Below are positions 1 to 9,151 of a DNA stretch of 64,000 bases, one piece after another. How positions within the stretch are numbered: the first letter of the stretch is position 1; the number at the start of each line of letters is the position of its first letter. A program made the translations under genes and the position numbers. The stretch covers positions 390,732-454,731 of the forward strand of contig JAAMEZ010000014.1 in the NCBI GenBank assembly GCA_013322215.1, in the 5' to 3' direction. The notes beneath the pieces were generated by a model that saw nothing but the letters and a program-made list of their open reading frames with translations, had not been told where the DNA came from and did no database searches. Source of the DNA: Martinezella rhizogenes (lineage in GTDB: Bacteria; Pseudomonadota; Alphaproteobacteria; Rhizobiales; Rhizobiaceae).

Positions 1-1070
1 AGCTTCGTCACATCCTCTTCGGCGGCGATGTCGGTTCGGCCGTTCACGCCCGCCGCTTTCTGGAGCGCTACCCGGGCTGCAGGCTCACCAATGCCTATGG
101 GCCGACTGAAACGACGGTCTTTGCCACGGCCTTTCAGGTCCTGCCGAGTTTTTCGGGCACCGAGCTGCCGATCGGCAAGGCAATCGCTCATACTGGAATC
201 GCGATATTGGACGAGGAGCTGCGTGTCGTTCCTCCAGGCATTGAAGGCCAATTGGCGATATCCGGCGACGGCCTCGCTCTTGGCTATTTCAAGCGACCGG
301 AACTGACGGAACAGAAATTCGTCACCGTCGAAACCAAGGACGGCGCAACACGCTTCTATCTGACGGGCGACGTGGCCTGCCTGAAGCCGGACGGCACCGT
401 TACCTTCAAGGGACGCCGCGACCGACAGATCAAGATCAACGGCAAGCGCATCGAGCTCGATGAGATCGAGGCCGCGCTCCGTCGCGATCCGCGCCTTGCC
501 GACGGCATCGTGCTTTGCCACATACAGGGCGAGAACCTCAAACGCATCGTTGCCTATCTATGCCCGAAGGAGAGCCATGTGGGCGCTGGCGCCGATCTGG
601 CGCAAGGCGTCATGGCGACGCTGCGCGCGGCTCTTCCGGCCTATATGATCCCGAATGCCACGGTCATCGTTGATGCCTTGCCACTGACGCCGGCCGGTAA
701 AGTCGATCGTTCGAAATTGCTGCCTCCTCCGGCCGAAACCCAGACAAGGCCTGCAGATATCAGGAGCCGGACCGAGGAACTGCTGACGACGCTATGGCAG
801 GAGGCATTGGCGCTCGAGGGCGTCGATCTCGACCGGAACTTCTTCGATCTTGGCGGCACGTCCCTTCAGCTGATGGAAATTCATGCCGGTCTCGAAGAGA
901 CACTCGGTCACGCGATCGATGTGGTCGCGTTGCTGCGTCATCCGACCATTCGCGAACTGGCACTTCACCTGGATGGACGTACTCCCGGTCCGACCCGTCT
1001 TGCCGCCGCCGCGCAACGCGCCGCGTTGCAGAAGAAGGCGATCTCTCATATCCGCAGGAGCTCCTTATGA
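1..1070 (+). CDS. NRPS module fragment, A (C-terminal part)-PCP, 5' end outside window
   Basis: The reading frame is open from base 3 to the TGA at 1068-1070. It begins inside an adenylation domain. The A5 motif NAYGPTETT, the A7 motif LTGD, the A8 motif GRRDRQIKINGKRIELDE and the A10 motif AGKVDR are all visible. A peptidyl carrier domain follows, with its phosphopantetheine serine in DLGGTSLQ near base 855. The specificity pocket cannot be read because its first half (D235 to position 278) lies upstream. There is no C or TE domain after the PCP, so this protein hands its aminoacyl or peptidyl chain to the next protein. Its TGA overlaps the ATG of the downstream PKS/NRPS gene by 4 bases (ATGA), so the two are translationally coupled. 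Function as an NRPS loading or extension module is secure; the substrate is unknown. Confidence 0.93.
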   Translation, partial: LRHILFGGDVGSAVHARRFLERYPGCRLTNAYGPTETTVFATAFQVLPSFSGTELPIGKAIAHTGIAILDEELRVVPPGIEGQLAISGDGLALGYFKRPELTEQKFVTVETKDGATRFYLTGDVACLKPDGTVTFKGRRDRQIKINGKRIELDEIEAALRRDPRLADGIVLCHIQGENLKRIVAYLCPKESHVGAGADLAQGVMATLRAALPAYMIPNATVIVDALPLTPAGKVDRSKLLPPPAETQTRPADIRSRTEELLTTLWQEALALEGVDLDRNFFDLGGTSLQLMEIHAGLEETLGHAIDVVALLRHPTIRELALHLDGRTPGPTRLAAAAQRAALQKKAISHIRRSSL

Positions 1071-4000
1071 AAGGGAATCACCAGGACAATGGCAAACAGC
1101 GTGATGTCGAAGACAATGAGGAGCTAAGCGAGCAAATTTCCGGACACATCGCCATTGTCGGCATGTCCGGCCGTTTTCCCGGCGCGCCCTCGGTGCAGGC
1201 GCTCTGGCAGCTTGTACTCGAAGGAAAGAACGCCTTTTCGCTTTTCACGCCGGATGAGCTCGAAGACGCCTTTACCGACGAGGAGCGGGCGCAGCCGAAT
1301 TATGTCGCCGCAAGGCCCCATCTCGACGGTGCCGATATGTTCGACGCCGAGTTCTTCGGCATGTTTCCGCGCGAGGCTGCGGTTACCGATCCGCAGCACC
1401 GGATCTTCCTCGAAATATGCTGGGAAGCCCTCGAGGACGGCGGTTACGATCCGCAACGCTATGACGGCCTGATCGGGGTTTTCGCTGGCTCCTCGATGCC
1501 GACCTACCTGATCAACAATGTTCTGCGCGATCGCGCCAAAGCGGAAGAGTTCACATCGAACTACCAGATCGGCTGCTTCCATGAGCTTGTCGGCGCACTC
1601 AACGACACGCTGGCGACCCGCATCGCCTATAAATTCAACCTGCGCGGTCCGGCTTTCACATTGCAATCCGCCTGTTCAACCTCGCTCCTTGCGGTTTCTC
1701 AGGCATGCCAGAACCTGCTGACCTATAGCTGCGACATGGCCCTGGCCGGCGGCATTTCCGTTACCATTCCGCAAAAGCGAGGCTACATCTACCAAGAAGG
1801 CGGCATGGCCTCGCCCGACGGAACCTGCCGGCCGTTCGATGCCGACGCCGCCGGAACGGTTTTTGCCAGCGGAGCGGGTGTCGTCCTCCTGAAGCGGCAT
1901 GAGGACGCGCTCAAGGATGGCGATCATATCTATGCGGTCATTCGCGGCTACGGCATCAACAATGACGGCAGCGACAAGGTCGGCTTCACGGCGCCGAGTG
2001 TGGAAGGCCAGGCCGAAGCGATTGCCACGGCTCTCGCCAATGCGGCGGTCGATCCCTCGACCATCGGTTATATCGAATGCCACGGCACGGCGACACCGCT
2101 CGGCGACCCTATCGAGTTCAACGGATTGACGCGCGCCTTCGCGCAGGATGCGTCGGGTTCGGCCAATTGCGCGCTTGGGTCGGTCAAGGGCACCATCGGC
2201 CATACGGACGCCGCGGCTGGCGTGACAGGCCTCATCAAGACGGCGCTTGCCTTGCGCTGCGCAAAAATCCCGCCGATGCCCAATTATCACCAGCCCAATC
2301 CGCGCATCGATCTTGAGAAAAGCCCCTTCTACATTCCGGTGACGGCAACGGAGTGGCCACAGGGACAGGAGCCGCGAAGAGCGGGGGTCAGCGCTTTCGG
2401 CGTAGGCGGAACAAATGTTCACGTCGTTTTGGAGGAGCCCCCCTACCCGCCGGCTAAGTCGAAAGAAGTAGAGGGCCACTACATTCTCCCTCTTTCGGCT
2501 CGCAACAAGCCGGCACTTGCCGAGATGCGCACCAATTTGAGTAATCATCTCGCCGAAAACCCGGAGCTTTCGATAGCGCAGCTCGCCCACACGCTGCAAA
2601 CCGGACGGCGCGAGTTCGGCCACCGGCTGGCCGTTGCCGCCGAAAATGTCGAGGAAGCGATCCTCAAGCTGACGACGGACAGTTATCAGCCTCTCGCCGC
2701 CGATCAGCCGTCCGTCGCCTTCATGTTTCCCGGCCAAGGCGCGCAATATGTCGGCATGGGTGCCGGGCTTTACCGCTCTGAACCGGAGTTTGCCCGCTGG
2801 ATCGACCGCGGTTCCGACCTTTTGAAGATGACGCTTGGGCTCGATCTGCGCGACTACATCTGCCACACCGGCCCCGCAACCCAGGCCATCACCGACGAGC
2901 AGCGCGAAACCCGCATCGCTCAGCCCTGTCTCTATCTTGTCGAATATGCGCTTGCCCGATTGTGGCTGAGCCGCGGCGTCAAACCGTACGCCATGATCGG
3001 TCACAGCGTTGGCGAGTTTGTTGCCGCTACGCTCGCCAACGTTATTTCGTTCGAAGACGGCCTGCGTCTCGTGGCCAATCGCGGGCGGCTGATGCAGCAT
3101 CAACCGCAGGGGGCGATGGTATCCGTTCGCGCCGATGCGGCAACGACCGCCTCCTATCTGCGAGGCGAGGTGGAGATCGCCGCGATCAATGCCCCGAAAC
3201 TCTGTGTCATCTCCGGTCCCTTTGCCGATATCGAAACGGTTTGCGCAGCACTTTCGGAAGCTGAGATCGCCTTCAGCCGGCTGCACACATCGCACGCCTT
3301 TCATTCCGCGATGATGAATGATGCGGCTCTGGCGCTACGCCAGGAAACCGAGAAGGTCACCTACGGTACGGCGACCATCCCCTTCATTTCCGGCGTCACC
3401 GGTGACTGGCAGACCGCCGAATTGGCAACCTCCCCGGATTACTGGGCCATGCATTGCCGTGACGCCGTCCGCTTCGCCGATGGGCTGGCAACACTTTGCC
3501 GCGATCGCAAGCCGATTCTTCTCGAAGTGGGGCCAGGGCGCACGCTGTCGGTCTTTGCCGCCCAGACGATCGCACGCGACAATCTTGCCGTCGTCGTGCA
3601 ATCCCTGCCCGAGCATGATCGGGCCGCCGCCGCCGCGGCGACGCTCGCAGAGGCTCACGGCAAGCTGTGGATGGCCGGCTGCCGCCTCAACTGGCCGGCT
3701 CTTCCATCAGCGGCACGGCAGCGGCTGTCCCTGCCCACCTATCCCTTCCAGCGGCAGCGCCATTGGATCGATGCCCCGCCATCTTCGCGTCGTGCATCCA
3801 CCCAACGCCCCAATGCCGAACCGGACAATCGGCCGAAAGCCGAATCCCTTGTCTCTGACCTCAACCTTACCGGGGAGAATCGAGCAATGAATGTTGCAGC
3901 ACCCATTCCCACCTCTAACCGTCTGCCGCAATTGGAAACGGCGCTTCTGACCTTGCTCAGCGACATGTCGGGCGAAACGCTTGGGCCGGACGAGCGGGCA

Positions 4001-7000
4001 GCGACATTCCTGGAGCTCGGTTTCGACTCGCTTTTCGTGGGCCAGTTTGCGCAACGCATCGAAAAAGACTTCAAGGTCAAAATCTCCTTCCGGGAATTGC
4101 TGAGCGATATTCCTTCCGTCGCCGATCTGGCCGTTCATCTCGATCAGCAAATGCCTCCTGAGCCGGTGAAGACGGCCGATCCGTTGCCGACGGCCTCTCC
4201 CATCGCCGCCGCGGCGATGCCGATCATGCCAGTATCGGCACCCGCACCAATGACGGCGCCCGCTCCGCAAGTCGCATCGATGCCGGCTGCGGCGTCGGAT
4301 CTCGCCACGGTGCTGCAATCACAGATCCAGATGGCACAAACGCTGTTTTCCCAACAAGTGCTGATGTTGCAAGCCATGCAGGGTGGGGCTCCGGCTGCCA
4401 TCGCACCAAGCGCGCTTCCCGCAGCGCCCGTCTTGCCGGCGCCGCAAGCTGCAGCAAGCCAGCCCTTGTCCACCCCCGCCGCAGCGGCTCCCGCAGAAAG
4501 CGACTTCGGCACCGAGCGCATCAAGCTCTATCGCCCGAATGCCAAGAGCGTGACATCGGAGATTTCCGCCGCCAAGCAGGATTTCATCACTGATCTCACC
4601 AAGGCCTATGAAACCAAGAATGCCAAATCCAAGGCATTCACGCAGGAGCATCGCGGATACCTGGCCGACCCCCGATCCGCATCGGGCTTCCGCGCCGACT
4701 GGAAGGAAATGGTGTTTCCGATCGTCTGCGATCATTCCAAGGGCGCCCATATCTGGGATATCGACGGCAACCAATATGTCGATCTCGTCAACGGCTTCGG
4801 GCAGACGGCCTTCGGCCATGCACCTGATTTCGTCATCGACGCCGTCAAGGCTCAGGCCGACCGCGGATTTGCGATCGGTCCGCAGACGCCGCTTGCCGGC
4901 GATGTCGCAAGGATGATTGCCGACGTGACAGGCCACGAGCGGGTCACCTTCTGCAACACCGGCTCCGAGGCGGTCATGGCCGCGATGCGGCTTGCGCGCG
5001 CCGTCACCGGCCGCGATCGGGTCGTGGTCTTTGCCAATGATTATCACGGCCAATTCGATGAAGTTCTGGTCAAGGGCCGCAATCGTGCCGACAAGCCGAT
5101 TGCCCTGCCGGTTGCCTCCGGCATTCCGATGGCCTCGGTGTCGAACATGACGGTCCTGCGCTATGGCGCGCCGGAAAGCCTCGATTTCATCCGCGCAAAT
5201 GCCGGTGATATCGCAGCCGTCATCATCGAGCCGATCCAGAGCCGTCATCCGGAGCTGCAGCCGCGCGAATTCGTCCTGGAACTGCGCGATATCGCCACCA
5301 AGTCGGAATTCGCCCTCGTTTTCGATGAGGTCGTCACCGGCTTCCGTGTCGATCCGGGCGGGATGCAGGCGATCTGGGGCATCAAGGGCGACATGGCAAC
5401 CTATGGCAAGGTCGTCGGCGGCGGCATGCCGATCGGCGTGCTGGTCGGCAGCCCGCGCTTCATGGATGCGCTCGACGGCGGCCATTGGACTTACGGCGAC
5501 AATTCCGTTCCCATGACGGCACCGACATTCTTTGCCGGCACCTTCGTCCGTCATCCGCTGGTGCTCGCCGCCGCCGAAGCCGTGCTGTACCACATCAAGG
5601 GAGAGGGCTCGGCCCTCTATGGCCGCGTCGCCGAGCGAACGGAGGCGCTGGTTGCCGAGATCAAGGCAGATCTCGCCAGACGCGGCATTGCCGACGTCGT
5701 TCATGGCTACAAGAGCTGGTTTGCCACCGACTTCTCCAGCCAGGACCCGCTTGGCGCACTGTTTTATGCCCAGATGCGGCTGAATGGCGTCCATATTCAG
5801 GACGGCTACCCTTGCTTCCTGACGACGGCCCATAGCGAAGATGACTTCCGCTTCATCGCGAAGGCCTTCCGCGACAGTCTCGATGCCATGCAGGCCGTCG
5901 GCATATTCACGGCGATCAAGGAGCCATCCCAACCTGCAATGCCGATAGAGGCGTCTGTCGCACGGGCGCAATCCGCACCGCTGACGGAGGCGCAGACGGA
6001 AATATGGCTTGCAGCTCAGGCAGGTGACGAAGCCTCCTGCTCGTTCAATGAATCCTTTTCGCTGACGCTGGAGGGATTGCTGGATGAGAAAGCCATCCAG
6101 AAAGCCTTCGACGCGGTCATCGCCCGCCACGACGCACTCCACATTCGCTTCGACCGCGGCGGCGAGCATTTCCAGTTCATTCCGGATTTCAAGCTCGACC
6201 TGCCCGTCCTCGAAGGCCTCAATGAAAAAGGCCTCGCCGAGCTCATCGACGATGAAGCACGCACGCCCTTCGACCTGATCAACGGGCCGCTGGTCCGCGC
6301 AAGCATCGTCAAGCTGGCGTCCGAAAAGCATGTGCTGGTCTTCACAGCCCATCACATCATCTGCGACGGCTGGTCGATCAATACCTTCGTCGAAGAGCTG
6401 GCGACAGCCTACGAGGCTTATAAGGCCGGCAATGCTCCTGAGTTCCGGCCGGCGCTTTCCTTTGCCACCTATTCGACCGACCTTTCGCCCAGGCCGGAGA
6501 AATCGCAGGCGACCGAGCAATTCTGGCTCGATCAGTTCAAGACCGTTCCCGATCTTCCCGATCTGCCGCTCGATCGTCCACGGCCGGAATACCGCAGCTT
6601 TGCCGGCGGCAGCTGCACCGGCTATATCGGCGCCGAGGTCTACAAGGCGCTGAAGAAAAGGGGGGCAAAGTCGGGCGCCACGCTATTTTCCACCCTGCTC
6701 GCGACCCTCCAAGTGATGATATCGCGGCTATCGGGCCAGGATGATATCGTCATCGCCATTCCTTCGGCCGGTCAAAGCCTGCTCGACGGCCAGATCCTCG
6801 TCGGCCATTGCGTCAATCTGCTGCCGCTGCGTCAGGCGGTATCGCTGACGGAGCCGTTTGCCGCCCATCTGAAGGCAACGCAGCAGCTCGTCTTCCAGGC
6901 CTTTGAGCATCAGGATTACACCTACGGCACGCTGGTGCGCAAACTGGATACGAAACGCGATCCGCGCCGTCTGCCGCTCACTGAAATCCAGTTCAACCTG

Positions 7001-9151
7001 GAACGCATGGCCGGCGGATCGTCGTTTGGCGGCCTCAAGCCGACCATTGAGCCGAATGCAAAGGCCTTCTCCAACTTCGACCTGTTCTTCAACATGATCG
7101 AGGCGAGCGACCACATCCGCATCGACGTCGACTACAACGCCGATGTCTTAGACCACACGACCGTAGAACGATGGATCGGCCATTTCTCGACGCTGGCGGC
7201 AGCGTTGGCCAAGGATATGGATCACAAGGTCAGCGAGCTGCCACTGCTTTCTGCGGCGGAGAAGTCCTGGCTGGTCGACGATCTCAATCGGACGGCAATG
7301 CCTTACGATCACGATCAATTCGTCTTCTCGCTTTTCTCCAGGCGTGCAGCCGAACATCCGGATGCCGTTGCTGCTCAGCATGACGGCCGGTCGATTACCT
7401 ACGGCGAGCTGGAAACCCGATCGAACCAGCTGGCACTCTACCTCCAGATGGCGCTTCCTGACCCCGATCAGCGCATCGCAATCCTGATCGAACGGTCACT
7501 GAACATGATCATCGCCCTCCTCGCCGTCATGAAGGCAGGGCATACCTACGTGCCGATGGATCCGGCGCATCCGGAGCCGCGCCTGCGGCAGACGCTGGAT
7601 ATCGCCCGCATCCGTGGCCTGATCTGCGACAGCGACGACATGGCTCGGCTTGCGGCGCCGGATGTTCCCGTTATCCGGCTCGATCAGGATGCCAAGGCGA
7701 TCAGTTCGATGACCGGCCTTCCCTTGAAGACCCTGCCCATCGATACCACGGCATCCGCCTACATCATCTTCACATCCGGTTCGACCGGCATGCCGAAGGG
7801 TGTGGAGGTTTCGCATCGATCCCTGACGAATTTCCTTCTCTCCATGGCGAAGGAACCAGGTTTCAGCGCAAGCGACACACTCGTCGCCGTCACAACGATC
7901 TCTTTCGATATTGCCGGCCTCGAGCTCTATCTGCCGCTGATATCGGGCGGACAGGTTGTCATCGCCAGCCGCAGCCAGGTGCAAGATGGTTTCGCTCTCG
8001 CAAAACTCGTCTGCGATCACGACGCCACGGTACTGCAGGCAACGCCGACGCTTTGGCAGATGCTGGTGGAGGCGGGTCTGAAGGATCGGCCGGCACTGAA
8101 AATGCTCTGCGGCGGCGAGCCCCTGCCCAAGGAACTGGCACGCTCCCTGCTTCAGATCGGCGGCGAGCTCTGGAACATGTACGGCCCGACGGAAACGACG
8201 ATCTGGTCATCGCTGCAGCGCATCACGGATGCCGATCAGCCGATCACGATCGGTCATCCGATCGCCAATACCCAGCTCTTCATCCTCGACCAGAGCGAGA
8301 ATGTCGCCCCTGTCGGTGTCATCGGCGAGCTGCACATCGGCGGTGACGGACTTGCCGAAGGCTACTTCGATCGTCTCGATCTGACCGAGAAAGCTTTCGT
8401 TCCGCATTGCTTTGCCATCGGCAGACCGATGCGGCTTTATAAGACCGGCGATGTCGGACGACGGCTTGCCGATGGGTCGCTGCAGCTGCTCGGGCGGCGT
8501 GACCAGCAGATCAAGCTGCGCGGCTTCCGCATCGAGCTCGGCGACATCGAGGCCGTCATCTCCAAGGTGGAGGGCGTGCGCCAATGTGCGACCGTCGTTG
8601 CCGAGAACGCCAGGGGCGATCGTTCTCTCGTCTGCTACATCGTGCCGGCTGCGGAGGGTGGCGATGCACTTGCAGCCGATATTGCGGCACATGCCAAAGC
8701 CAATCTGCCGGCACATATGGTGCCGAGCTTCTGGGTGATGGAAAGCGAACTGCCGCAGACCGGCAACGGGAAGCTCGATCGCAAAACCTTGCAGCAGCGC
8801 GGCGTGCCGCAGCGCGGTGCCGCGCCGACCAAGGTCCAGCCAAAAACCGAGATGGAACAACGGCTGCTGGCGATCTGGCAGGATGTCCTGAACCTTGGCG
8901 ATATCGGCGTCGACGACAATCTCTATGCGCTCGGGGCCGACTCCCTTGCCATATTCCGCATCGCTGCCCGCATGCGCGACAACGGCCTACCGCTCGAGGC
9001 GAAGCATCTGTTGCGCCATCCGACGATTGCCGCGCTGGCGACCTTTGCCGATGCCCAGGGAGAGGATCCATCCGATCCCGTGCATCTCCACATTCCATCA
9101 CTGCGAGATTTTCGTAACGGCGCACGCCGCGGCCTGGGGGCATCTCTATGA
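1067..9151 (+). CDS. hybrid PKS/NRPS, KS-AT-ACP-aminotransferase-C-A-PCP
   Basis: A 2694-residue multimodular synthase. KS about 18-440: Cys203 in SACSTSL, His339 in ECHGTATPLGD, His379 in GTIGHTDAAAG. AT about 550-870: Ser647 in GHSVGEF, with the HAFH signature usual for malonyl-CoA. ACP: Ser988 in LGFDSL, followed by an Ala/Pro-rich linker about 1030-1135. Class III (GSA-type) aminotransferase about 1145-1610: FDEVVTGFR and PLP lysine Lys1448 in TYGKVVGGG. C about 1635-2060: intact HHIICDG (His1762-His1763). A about 2080-2570, then PCP with Ser2626. There is no ketoreductase, so a beta-keto thioester could be transaminated to a beta-amino thioester, as known for mycosubtilin/iturin synthases. 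The A pocket reads D-I-L-Q-L-G-M-I-W-K, close to the glycine code as I recall it. I chose the ATG at 1067 because GCAGGAG precedes it and it overlaps the upstream stop; the frame continues open further upstream, but that part is not NRPS-like. Confidence 0.95.
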   Translation: MKGNHQDNGKQRDVEDNEELSEQISGHIAIVGMSGRFPGAPSVQALWQLVLEGKNAFSLFTPDELEDAFTDEERAQPNYVAARPHLDGADMFDAEFFGMFPREAAVTDPQHRIFLEICWEALEDGGYDPQRYDGLIGVFAGSSMPTYLINNVLRDRAKAEEFTSNYQIGCFHELVGALNDTLATRIAYKFNLRGPAFTLQSACSTSLLAVSQACQNLLTYSCDMALAGGISVTIPQKRGYIYQEGGMASPDGTCRPFDADAAGTVFASGAGVVLLKRHEDALKDGDHIYAVIRGYGINNDGSDKVGFTAPSVEGQAEAIATALANAAVDPSTIGYIECHGTATPLGDPIEFNGLTRAFAQDASGSANCALGSVKGTIGHTDAAAGVTGLIKTALALRCAKIPPMPNYHQPNPRIDLEKSPFYIPVTATEWPQGQEPRRAGVSAFGVGGTNVHVVLEEPPYPPAKSKEVEGHYILPLSARNKPALAEMRTNLSNHLAENPELSIAQLAHTLQTGRREFGHRLAVAAENVEEAILKLTTDSYQPLAADQPSVAFMFPGQGAQYVGMGAGLYRSEPEFARWIDRGSDLLKMTLGLDLRDYICHTGPATQAITDEQRETRIAQPCLYLVEYALARLWLSRGVKPYAMIGHSVGEFVAATLANVISFEDGLRLVANRGRLMQHQPQGAMVSVRADAATTASYLRGEVEIAAINAPKLCVISGPFADIETVCAALSEAEIAFSRLHTSHAFHSAMMNDAALALRQETEKVTYGTATIPFISGVTGDWQTAELATSPDYWAMHCRDAVRFADGLATLCRDRKPILLEVGPGRTLSVFAAQTIARDNLAVVVQSLPEHDRAAAAAATLAEAHGKLWMAGCRLNWPALPSAARQRLSLPTYPFQRQRHWIDAPPSSRRASTQRPNAEPDNRPKAESLVSDLNLTGENRAMNVAAPIPTSNRLPQLETALLTLLSDMSGETLGPDERAATFLELGFDSLFVGQFAQRIEKDFKVKISFRELLSDIPSVADLAVHLDQQMPPEPVKTADPLPTASPIAAAAMPIMPVSAPAPMTAPAPQVASMPAAASDLATVLQSQIQMAQTLFSQQVLMLQAMQGGAPAAIAPSALPAAPVLPAPQAAASQPLSTPAAAAPAESDFGTERIKLYRPNAKSVTSEISAAKQDFITDLTKAYETKNAKSKAFTQEHRGYLADPRSASGFRADWKEMVFPIVCDHSKGAHIWDIDGNQYVDLVNGFGQTAFGHAPDFVIDAVKAQADRGFAIGPQTPLAGDVARMIADVTGHERVTFCNTGSEAVMAAMRLARAVTGRDRVVVFANDYHGQFDEVLVKGRNRADKPIALPVASGIPMASVSNMTVLRYGAPESLDFIRANAGDIAAVIIEPIQSRHPELQPREFVLELRDIATKSEFALVFDEVVTGFRVDPGGMQAIWGIKGDMATYGKVVGGGMPIGVLVGSPRFMDALDGGHWTYGDNSVPMTAPTFFAGTFVRHPLVLAAAEAVLYHIKGEGSALYGRVAERTEALVAEIKADLARRGIADVVHGYKSWFATDFSSQDPLGALFYAQMRLNGVHIQDGYPCFLTTAHSEDDFRFIAKAFRDSLDAMQAVGIFTAIKEPSQPAMPIEASVARAQSAPLTEAQTEIWLAAQAGDEASCSFNESFSLTLEGLLDEKAIQKAFDAVIARHDALHIRFDRGGEHFQFIPDFKLDLPVLEGLNEKGLAELIDDEARTPFDLINGPLVRASIVKLASEKHVLVFTAHHIICDGWSINTFVEELATAYEAYKAGNAPEFRPALSFATYSTDLSPRPEKSQATEQFWLDQFKTVPDLPDLPLDRPRPEYRSFAGGSCTGYIGAEVYKALKKRGAKSGATLFSTLLATLQVMISRLSGQDDIVIAIPSAGQSLLDGQILVGHCVNLLPLRQAVSLTEPFAAHLKATQQLVFQAFEHQDYTYGTLVRKLDTKRDPRRLPLTEIQFNLERMAGGSSFGGLKPTIEPNAKAFSNFDLFFNMIEASDHIRIDVDYNADVLDHTTVERWIGHFSTLAAALAKDMDHKVSELPLLSAAEKSWLVDDLNRTAMPYDHDQFVFSLFSRRAAEHPDAVAAQHDGRSITYGELETRSNQLALYLQMALPDPDQRIAILIERSLNMIIALLAVMKAGHTYVPMDPAHPEPRLRQTLDIARIRGLICDSDDMARLAAPDVPVIRLDQDAKAISSMTGLPLKTLPIDTTASAYIIFTSGSTGMPKGVEVSHRSLTNFLLSMAKEPGFSASDTLVAVTTISFDIAGLELYLPLISGGQVVIASRSQVQDGFALAKLVCDHDATVLQATPTLWQMLVEAGLKDRPALKMLCGGEPLPKELARSLLQIGGELWNMYGPTETTIWSSLQRITDADQPITIGHPIANTQLFILDQSENVAPVGVIGELHIGGDGLAEGYFDRLDLTEKAFVPHCFAIGRPMRLYKTGDVGRRLADGSLQLLGRRDQQIKLRGFRIELGDIEAVISKVEGVRQCATVVAENARGDRSLVCYIVPAAEGGDALAADIAAHAKANLPAHMVPSFWVMESELPQTGNGKLDRKTLQQRGVPQRGAAPTKVQPKTEMEQRLLAIWQDVLNLGDIGVDDNLYALGADSLAIFRIAARMRDNGLPLEAKHLLRHPTIAALATFADAQGEDPSDPVHLHIPSLRDFRNGARRGLGASL

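Noticed and set aside
1676..3304. Minus-strand open frame of 542 codons
   Set aside because: It is antisense to the KS and AT domains with Arg-rich, domain-free translation.
4319..6520. Minus-strand open frame of 733 codons
   Set aside because: It is antisense to the aminotransferase and C domains of the PKS/NRPS and has no recognisable domain; long antisense frames are expected in GC-rich coding DNA.
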